Shown piece by piece: positions 58,057-64,000 of a stretch of DNA of 64,000 nucleotides (position 1 is its first letter; each line of letters starts with the position of its first letter). The position numbers and the translations under genes are program-made. Source of the DNA: an uncultured Cytophagales bacterium (GTDB taxonomy: Bacteria > Bacteroidota > Bacteroidia > Cytophagales > Thermonemataceae); contig CALEMF010000016.1 in assembly GCA_937911505.1 (NCBI GenBank), forward strand, positions 1-64,000, in the 5' to 3' direction. The notes below the pieces were generated by a model. The model saw only the letters and a list, made by a program, of their open reading frames with translations, was not told the DNA's origin and did not search any database.

Positions 58057-59061
58057 ATGAAGCTAAGAAATGATAAAATTTTATGGACAATAAGCTTTTT
58101 GCTCGTTTCTGTAGGACTCATCCGTTGGAGTGGCTGGAGTACGAGCCAAATTTCGCTTACTAATAGCTACCTTCCTCCTTTTCAGCATCATCTGTATTGG
58201 TTAGGTACTGATAGATTAGGCAGAGATGTGAGCGCGATGTTGCTATCGGGCTACGAAACAACCATATTAATCAGCTTACCTATTATGCTACTAGCGGCAG
58301 GGATTGGTATTGTACTAGGCGGTTTGGCAGGTTACTTTCAGAAGGTTCGTATCTATTTATTGGCTTTTCTTCTAAAAGTAATTGTCGTGGGATGTCTTCT
58401 GTGGGAAATATACATCACTATAGAAGCAGCTAGCCTAGGGAATGCGTCTATCTATGGATGGCTTTTTATATGCTTACTTGGACTAATCTGGGCAATGATC
58501 CATTTTTTACAACGCAAATGGGAAAAATTATCATTTTGGGCTTTCTACCTCCCTGTTGATCAATTGTTTATTCGGCTTACTGAACTCCTATCTTCAGTGC
58601 CTCGTTTGGTGCTCATTCTTTGCTTGGCTACCTTACTACGCCCTTCTTATTTCAACTTTGGTTTTGTAGTGTTGATTACTTACTGGATTCCTGCTGCACG
58701 CCTTATGCGTGCTGAGGTGTTGCGCATCAAGCAGCAGTATTATATAGAAGCAGCCAAGGCCAACTGGCTTCAGGATTTTTATATTCTATGGAAACACGCA
58801 CTTCCCAACGCTCTCCCTACGATTCGTATCTCTTTTGTGTTTGGTCTTGCGAGTCTCATTATCTTAGAGTCCACCTTATCTTTTTTAGGAGTAGGACTTC
58901 CTCCAGAGACAGTCAGTTGGGGTAAAATGATTGCTCAGAATTACCAAGATGGGCAGCATTGGTGGCTGACGTTCTTTCCTGTTTTAGGTTTGCTGCTTGT
59001 TATCGGTAGCCTGCACTACTTAGCTGACTACTGGCAAGAAGGTGGACGAAAGTGGTGGTAG
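58057..59061 (+). CDS. Oligopeptide-type ABC permease, DppC/OppC-like, 334 aa
   Basis: ATG 58057 is chosen; a TTG six bases upstream is in frame but weaker. First helix about 7-24, then HHLYWLGTDRLGRDVSAMLL near 47-66, the DppC start motif. Between helices 2 and 3 there is an insert with about two extra helices (about 103-155). EAA loop: YIEAAKANWLQDFYILWKHA near 229-248. Works with the DppB-like protein upstream. Confidence 0.8.
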   Translation: MKLRNDKILWTISFLLVSVGLIRWSGWSTSQISLTNSYLPPFQHHLYWLGTDRLGRDVSAMLLSGYETTILISLPIMLLAAGIGIVLGGLAGYFQKVRIYLLAFLLKVIVVGCLLWEIYITIEAASLGNASIYGWLFICLLGLIWAMIHFLQRKWEKLSFWAFYLPVDQLFIRLTELLSSVPRLVLILCLATLLRPSYFNFGFVVLITYWIPAARLMRAEVLRIKQQYYIEAAKANWLQDFYILWKHALPNALPTIRISFVFGLASLIILESTLSFLGVGLPPETVSWGKMIAQNYQDGQHWWLTFFPVLGLLLVIGSLHYLADYWQEGGRKWW

Positions 59062-59083
59062 TTTAGTATCGCAAAGATCAACT

Positions 59084-60268
59084 TTACTGTAGGGCTTCTA
59101 CACCAGGTAAGGTCTTTCCTTCAATATATTTTAGTAACGCACCGCCACCCGTAGAAACGTAAGAGACGTCTTGACCATAACCAAGCTGATTGACCGCCGC
59201 TGCAGAGTCTCCTCCTCCTATTAACGAGTAAGCACCCGATTTCGTAACTCTTACTACCGCTTCCGCACCCGCTTTGGTTCCTTGCGCAAACTTTTCCATT
59301 TCAAATACGCCCATAGGGCCATTCCAAAGAATAGTAGCAGATTTAGCAATTACTGCTGAAAAGGTTTCAATAGCTTTAGGACCAATATCAAGTCCCATCC
59401 AGCCAGGCGGAATTTGTCGGTTATTGGCTACTTTGGTATGTGCCTCTTGGGCAAAACGATCAGCGACTATTGAGTCTTGGGGAAGGATCAGATTGACTTT
59501 TTTCTCAATGGCTTTTTCTAAAAGGGTCGTAGCCAGCGTTAGTTTTTCTTCTTCCACAAGCGAATTGCCCACTTCACCTCCAGAGGCTTTAATAAATGTG
59601 TAGGTCATTCCTCCACCAATAATTAGGTTGTCTACCTTATCGAGTAATTTTTCTATAATCTGTATTTTATCGGATATTTTAGCGCCTCCCATAATGGCCG
59701 TAAAAGGCCTTTCAGCCTTTTCTAATACTTTCTGGGCATTTTCAAGTTCTGCTTGCATTACCTGCCCTGCTATCTTGTCTGTAAAATAAGCGGCCACTAC
59801 CGCAGTAGACGCGTGCTTTCTGTGGGCAGTACCAAAGGCATCATTTACATATACGTCTGCTAGCGCTGCCAATTGTTTAGAAAAAGCTTCCTCGCCCTTT
59901 GTTTCTGCTTCGTGAAAGCGAAGGTTCTCGAGGAGTAGAATTTCTCCACTTTGTAAGGCGGCGGCTTTTGTGGCGGCTGCTTCTCCTATACAGTCTGTAG
60001 CAAATTGAACGGTTGTATTAAATACCGCTGATAGTTTGGGTACGAGATGCTTGAGGGAAAACTTTTCCTCATAACCTTCTTTGGGTCTTCCTAGGTGAGA
60101 CATTAGAATGACAGCCCCACCGTCGTTACGAATTTTTTCGATGGTAGGAATAGTGGCTTGGATACGTGTATCGTCAGTAATTTCAAAGTGTTCGTTGAGA
60201 GGTACATTAAAGTCTACTCGTACCAATGCTTTTTTTCCCTTGAAATTGTATTGATCTAGCGTAAGCAT
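59084..60268 (-). CDS. pgk: Phosphoglycerate kinase, 394 aa
   Basis: Glycolytic enzyme. ATG 60268 gives the expected start ([20 protein letters not shown]); an ATG 40 codons upstream would only add non-homologous sequence. [19 protein letters not shown] near 17-35, [11 protein letters not shown] near 56-66, and the C-terminal [13 protein letters not shown] and [14 protein letters not shown] nucleotide motifs. Normal length; complete. Confidence 0.95.
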   Translation of the reverse strand: MLTLDQYNFKGKKALVRVDFNVPLNEHFEITDDTRIQATIPTIEKIRNDGGAVILMSHLGRPKEGYEEKFSLKHLVPKLSAVFNTTVQFATDCIGEAAATKAAALQSGEILLLENLRFHEAETKGEEAFSKQLAALADVYVNDAFGTAHRKHASTAVVAAYFTDKIAGQVMQAELENAQKVLEKAERPFTAIMGGAKISDKIQIIEKLLDKVDNLIIGGGMTYTFIKASGGEVGNSLVEEEKLTLATTLLEKAIEKKVNLILPQDSIVADRFAQEAHTKVANNRQIPPGWMGLDIGPKAIETFSAVIAKSATILWNGPMGVFEMEKFAQGTKAGAEAVVRVTKSGAYSLIGGGDSAAAVNQLGYGQDVSYVSTGGGALLKYIEGKTLPGVEALQ

Positions 60269-60348
60269 AAATGATGTTTCGTCAAAGTGGCAAAAAATAT
60301 AGGATACAAATAGAAGGGAAAATGGGGAGGATGTCAAGTATTGCCTGT

Positions 60349-60378
60349 AAAAAGTGGATGCTACTACATCCACTTTTT
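60349..60378 (-). terminator. Rho-independent terminator, leftward
   Basis: AAAAAGTGGATG (60349-60360) pairs with CATCCACTTTTT (60367-60378) around CTACTA. On the minus strand it follows the outer-membrane beta-barrel gene by 16 bases and stands before pgk. Confidence 0.85.
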
Positions 60379-60393
60379 CACCAAACAAGTCAT

Positions 60394-61416
60394 TTATATT
60401 CTTATGCCAAAGCTGATAGCATTTAGTTCAGGCCCTCTGTCGGTATTGAAAAGTGGATTCAAATCATACTTTGTAAAAATGAGTATATTACGGTAACCTA
60501 CTTGTGCTTCAAGACCATACCTGAAGTTATTGAGATAAAAGGTGTCGCGATCTTTGTCTTTTTCATTACGTTCAATATTGATCTTACTATAGCTATTGAT
60601 GCGATATCCTACATATCCGCCTACCCCAAAGTTGAAGGTACGATTCCCTTCGCTATCCCTAAAACGTAGGTTAAGCATAAGCGGTATATTAATGTAATTG
60701 ACTACTAGCTTGGCTTTTTCAATGTTTTCTCCAAAGTCTTCTGTATAGTCGCCAAACACAACGCTTTCTGGACCTTGAGTGATGTAGTTGTCTCCTTGAA
60801 ACTTAAAATTATACCAGTCGAGTAATAAACCTGTTTGTAAGCTTATAGGAGAGTTGCCTATGTTTTGCCTTAGATAAACCCCTACGCCTATGTAGGTAGA
60901 ATTAATTGTTCTTAGTCGACTGGGGGCGCCATTTTCATCTGGAAACTGGCCGTTTTCGTTCAGGTAATTATTGATCCCTAAATCTACTGCCCAAAAGGTA
61001 AAGCTTTTATCACTTGTTTTTCGCTGCTTGAAGCTCTTTCTCTTATCATCACTGTCCCAAGTGATGTCTATTCCCTCTGTGGTAGAAGAGGGCTCTACCA
61101 TTAATGCATTTGTTTTAGGCTTTTCGGTATTTTCGATACGCTTTAGGGCCACTTGGTTATTATTGGTAGTATCCTCTTTCACTTCGTAAGTATATACTAC
61201 CTCCTTATCTTCTTCTGAATAAACTTCCCTAAGCGCATCTCTCACGATTTGGTTGAGGTCTAAAGCTTTTAGCTTCTGTAGCGCATCTTTATCTTCTGCG
61301 ATAATAATCACTTTCGTTTTCTCGTCTATTTCTACTTCTACGCTATCTTGTGCTTGTACGTAAACGTAACTTAACGACCATAAACAACATAAGCCGATTT
61401 TTATTAATGATTTCAT
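60394..61416 (-). CDS. Outer-membrane beta-barrel protein with long periplasmic N-terminus, 340 aa
   Basis: ATG 61416 gives a proper signal peptide ([19 protein letters not shown]); an upstream ATG adds 27 charged residues. Residues about 25-130 are charged and periplasmic; from about 140 alternating strands form an OmpW/porin-like small barrel (PorT or outer membrane protein-type), ending in the aromatic-polar pattern (AISFGIRI). Third gene of the sigma/anti-sigma unit, so a likely target or sensor of that system. Confidence 0.7.
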   Translation of the reverse strand: MKSLIKIGLCCLWSLSYVYVQAQDSVEVEIDEKTKVIIIAEDKDALQKLKALDLNQIVRDALREVYSEEDKEVVYTYEVKEDTTNNNQVALKRIENTEKPKTNALMVEPSSTTEGIDITWDSDDKRKSFKQRKTSDKSFTFWAVDLGINNYLNENGQFPDENGAPSRLRTINSTYIGVGVYLRQNIGNSPISLQTGLLLDWYNFKFQGDNYITQGPESVVFGDYTEDFGENIEKAKLVVNYINIPLMLNLRFRDSEGNRTFNFGVGGYVGYRINSYSKINIERNEKDKDRDTFYLNNFRYGLEAQVGYRNILIFTKYDLNPLFNTDRGPELNAISFGIRI

Positions 61417-61429
61417 AGTTTTATTAGAT

Positions 61430-62149
61430 TTATTGTCCAACTTGATTGAGTATTTCTTGGCTCGATTGTCCAAAAATTTTGATTTTTTCTTCTCCATTTT
61501 TAATCTTTTTCACCTTACGAAAGAAACGTCCAATGCGTGTCTTGATGGTATCTTTATCTGCTTTACTCTCTGCACCTGGAGGCGTTTGCTTGTATATTTT
61601 CACCTTTACTTTAATGGTACGTGGCATCTCTATCACCTTCACTTGATCGGTCGTTTGGGTCGAAGGAGTTGACTCCTCCTTGAGCGTTGCTGGTAATACT
61701 TGCTGCTGACTTGACGAGTCAATCAATGCAACCCGTTGCTTTTGAAAGCCTTTTTCTTCTACAGATGTAATTTCTTTACTCAAGGTTGCATATGGAGGTG
61801 ACGAATGGGTTTTAGCTGGCTTTAGCTTGTCGCTAATGCTATCTTTTGCTATAGAAGCTTGTTCGTTTCTTTCCTGAATAAGCGCCCACCATTCCCGTAC
61901 TTGCTCAGTCAGTAGGTAGGGTGTATATCCTTCTGGCTGATCTCGTTGTATCCATTGTCGTATCCCGAAGCTGCTTACTATCAGGAGGATCCCTCCTATC
62001 CATAGTAGCCACTTCCAGCGTCGGTTTTTTTTTGGCGTATTAGAGGCGTCCAGCTTGCTTTCTACACGTTCCCAAAGGTCTCTTTGAGGGGTCTTTTCGC
62101 CCTCAAAGAGCTGCTCTTGAAATAATTTATCTATAGGATGCTTCTCCAT
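61430..62149 (-). CDS. Putative membrane anti-sigma factor, 239 aa
   Basis: Cytoplasmic part 1-43 starts MEKHPIDKLFQEQLFEGEKT, one membrane helix at about 44-62 (WKWLLWIGGILLIVSSFG), then a Pro/Lys-rich periplasmic part. It overlaps the ECF sigma gene by 23 bases, the usual coupling of sigma and anti-sigma. It has no zinc motif. Role inferred from arrangement and topology. Confidence 0.65.
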   Translation of the reverse strand: MEKHPIDKLFQEQLFEGEKTPQRDLWERVESKLDASNTPKKNRRWKWLLWIGGILLIVSSFGIRQWIQRDQPEGYTPYLLTEQVREWWALIQERNEQASIAKDSISDKLKPAKTHSSPPYATLSKEITSVEEKGFQKQRVALIDSSSQQQVLPATLKEESTPSTQTTDQVKVIEMPRTIKVKVKIYKQTPPGAESKADKDTIKTRIGRFFRKVKKIKNGEEKIKIFGQSSQEILNQVGQ

Positions 62150-62705
62150 TTTTTGAGTTTTTTTGCACGTTTTCTTGACTTTCTACATAGTCTTGTAATA
62201 ATCTTCTTGCTCTTGAAAGTTGCGACTTGGAGGTACCCTCACTGATGCCTAGTTGTGCGGCAATTTCTTGATGTGAATAACCCTCTATCGCATAGAGGTT
62301 GAAGATTGTACGGTAGCCTTCTGGCAATCGATGAATACAGGCTAGTAGTTCTTCGATGCTTAGGTTACTTTCTGCTTCGTTCTCTACAGGACGACGACTG
62401 AGATGTTTTGCTTCTACTTCTACAAAAAGTAGTTTTTTCTTTCTAAGTTGGGTTAAGCACTCATTGACCATAATTTTTCTGATCCAGCCTTCAAAGCTTC
62501 CTTCATTTTTGAATTGTGTAATTTTGTCAAATACCCTTAGGAAGCCATTAACCATCACCTCTTCTGCATCTTCTTCTTGCTTCATATAGCGTAGACACAC
62601 GAAGAACATCTTTCTATGAAAATACTCATAGACTTCTCTTTGTACTTTTCGATCCTGTGCTTTACAGGCCTTAATCCACTTATTTTCTCTTTTTTTATGC
62701 AACAT
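62127..62705 (-). CDS. ECF sigma-70 factor, 192 aa
   Basis: Region 2: RYMKQEEDAEEVMVNGFLRV near 38-57 and FEGWIRKIMVNECLTQLRKK near 70-90; region 4: IEGYSHQEIAAQLGISEGTS then KSQLSRARRLLQ near 145-175. First gene of a three-gene leftward unit with a putative anti-sigma factor and an outer-membrane barrel protein. Its target promoters are unknown. Confidence 0.9.
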   Translation of the reverse strand: MLHKKRENKWIKACKAQDRKVQREVYEYFHRKMFFVCLRYMKQEEDAEEVMVNGFLRVFDKITQFKNEGSFEGWIRKIMVNECLTQLRKKKLLFVEVEAKHLSRRPVENEAESNLSIEELLACIHRLPEGYRTIFNLYAIEGYSHQEIAAQLGISEGTSKSQLSRARRLLQDYVESQENVQKNSKNGEASYR

Positions 62706-62862
62706 ACGATAGCAAATCAGTAGGCTATGTTTGTTATTTAATAGGTAAGATGCACTTTCTTATAAAAGGGTTGCATAGATTTTCTTATCGAACAACATTT
62801 CCTTCATACACACAGTTTTAGGCATAGTATTAAGAAATAGAATTTACAAAATTATTATATAT

Positions 62863-63567
62863 ATGTCGCTCACTTTTTCACAAGGGAAAACTCACTTCGA
62901 GCAAGCCAATTACCAGGAAGCCATTGCTTGCTTTACACAAGTACTAACAGAAAACCCTTTACACGTTGATGGGCTCTATTGGCGCGGGCTGTGTAGGTAT
63001 AAGCTACAAGAGTACCAAAAAGCCATTAAAGATTACGATGATGCGCTTAACATAAGTACGCACAATGCCAACCTCTACTACGAGCGTGGTCTTGCACAAC
63101 ATATGCTTAACCACCGAGAAGAAGCACTTCAAGATTTTGACAAAGCACTTGTGCTCGATCCACAAAATCCTTTTCGCTACGCGAGTAGAGCTTTCGTGAA
63201 AGCAGCTTACAATATGATACAAGAGGCTATTGAAGATTATATCCGTGCTTTAGAACTAGATCCTGAAGATGCGATTACACAGAATAATCTTGGACTCCTT
63301 TACGAAAGAATAGGCTATAAAGCTGAGGCGCAAGCACTCTTTGCAAAGGCCGATAAGGTAAGTGGTTTGGAGAATAACGGAGGAAAAGTATATTACGAAG
63401 AAAATTTATCCGCCTCCAAAAAGGAAGCCAACACTTCTTCTGTTGCTTCATCACCAACTATTAATCATCAATCCACTACACGATGGCAGATTGTAAAACA
63501 GGTATTTACTACTAAAGCTACTTTCAAAGCTTTTATTGATTATTGGAAGAAAAGACTGAAGGCTTAG
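62863..63567 (+). CDS. TPR-repeat protein, 234 aa
   Basis: About four tetratricopeptide repeats in residues 1-155: GKTHFEQANYQEAIACFTQV, LYWRGLCRYKLQEYQKAIKD, LYYERGLAQHMLNHREEALQ, and EAIEDYIRALELDPEDAITQ, each with the W-L-G-Y-A-F-A-P pattern. The rest is a Ser/Thr linker and a basic tail. Protein-protein scaffold; partner unknown. Confidence 0.85.
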   Translation: MSLTFSQGKTHFEQANYQEAIACFTQVLTENPLHVDGLYWRGLCRYKLQEYQKAIKDYDDALNISTHNANLYYERGLAQHMLNHREEALQDFDKALVLDPQNPFRYASRAFVKAAYNMIQEAIEDYIRALELDPEDAITQNNLGLLYERIGYKAEAQALFAKADKVSGLENNGGKVYYEENLSASKKEANTSSVASSPTINHQSTTRWQIVKQVFTTKATFKAFIDYWKKRLKA

Positions 63568-63584
63568 ATAGCTATTAAAGAGAA

Positions 63585-63612
63585 AGACTCACAACTTTAT
63601 GGTTGTGAGTCT
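63585..63612. terminator. Bidirectional terminator between convergent genes
   Basis: AGACTCACAAC (63585-63595) pairs with GTTGTGAGTCT (63602-63612), six-base loop, with A and T around. It serves the TPR gene and the gene ending at 63619. Confidence 0.75.
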
Positions 63613-63618
63613 TCTTAC

Positions 63619-64000
63619 TTATGCCTTCATTTTTTTTACTTTCTTTTTTCTAGGAGGTCTCTTTTCTTTATAGTCACTTTTGAGCAGGTCTAGTGCCCAT
63701 TCCCAAATTACCTCATAGGGAATTACCTCTACTTCAGCTTTTTCTTCTTCATTAATAGGCTGTTCTAATAAATTATTATAGAGGTAACGGCTCCTGTCTT
63801 TTACCAATGCCCAATTGTACTTGTATTTAGGAATACAGGTAAGGAGATTGATAATATTTTTAAGCCGTTTATTTTCTTTAATTCTCAGGTGTTTTGTAGA
63901 GTAGTTAGTGAGTTTCTCTGCTAGCACCTCGAGGTTTTTGGTATCTTTTTCCTGTAAGAAGAAGATATAGTAAAGCAGATTAATATCTATACGTACTTCC
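63619..64000 (-). CDS. Hypothetical protein, C-terminal part only
   Basis: The frame stays open to the right edge (126 residues visible); a GTG at 63927 is only an internal codon. Helical and charged, with DINLLYYIFFLQEKDTKNLE near the edge, and a basic tail (RPPRKKKVKKMKA). The start lies outside the window. No family recognised from the visible part. Confidence 0.6.
   Translation of the reverse strand, partial: EVRIDINLLYYIFFLQEKDTKNLEVLAEKLTNYSTKHLRIKENKRLKNIINLLTCIPKYKYNWALVKDRSRYLYNNLLEQPINEEEKAEVEVIPYEVIWEWALDLLKSDYKEKRPPRKKKVKKMKA

Overview
The window is a piece of a Bacteroidota chromosome. The order Cytophagales is my inference, from the LytTR/LytS pair, a TonB-dependent receptor with a carboxypeptidase-like N-terminal domain, tandem ExbD genes, a SiaB-type protein, a CtlX-type arginine deiminase relative and promoters of the Bacteroidota form TTTG-N19-TAnnTTTG. 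No species can be named from the sequence alone.

Region 1 (1 to about 30.2 kb) is the right part of a siphovirus-like prophage. It runs, on the plus strand, from tail genes (tail-tip proteins, tape measure), across a leftward cassette of four small genes, to head genes (ClpP-type protease fused to a scaffold-like tail, major capsid protein, tail-tube-like protein, portal, connector), fibre-like proteins and a lysis block (amidase endolysin, several small membrane proteins, overlapping spanin-like genes). From 19.0 to 29.65 kb the early genes read leftward: replication proteins, RecT, many small genes, and a DNA-modification block (beta-class methyltransferase, small basic protein, GNAT-like protein). 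A rightward HTH repressor gene at 29.8 kb closes the prophage. The repressor's probable operator, TAAGAAATAAATCTTA, occurs four times plus one degenerate copy, at two separate early promoters. No integrase, transposase or terminase is visible; these would lie left of the window or are absent.

Region 2 (30.3 to 64 kb) is ordinary chromosome: a LytTR two-component system and TonB receptor, hsp20, dnaN, an ExbB/ExbD energiser operon, tRNA-Ser(GGA), asparaginase-TatD, AMP nucleosidase, an arginine/polyamine group (arginine decarboxylase, CtlX, amidinotransferase-like hydrolase), frr-pyrH, a two-gene oligopeptide-type permease, phosphoglycerate kinase, and two ECF sigma/anti-sigma modules. Between 48.5 and 49.5 kb lies a decayed Rhs toxin tip with an intact downstream gene that looks like its orphan immunity gene.

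The points most worth a second look are: the shared repressor operators at two early promoters; a same-looking beta domain inserted in both the major capsid protein and the connector; the antisense small-gene cassette with its own palindrome between tail and head genes; the modification cassette; the Rhs remnant; and three apparent frameshifts (zinc-ribbon gene, small membrane gene, kinase N-terminus) that may be real or assembly errors. Several genes shorter than 60 codons were found by hand translation and are listed.
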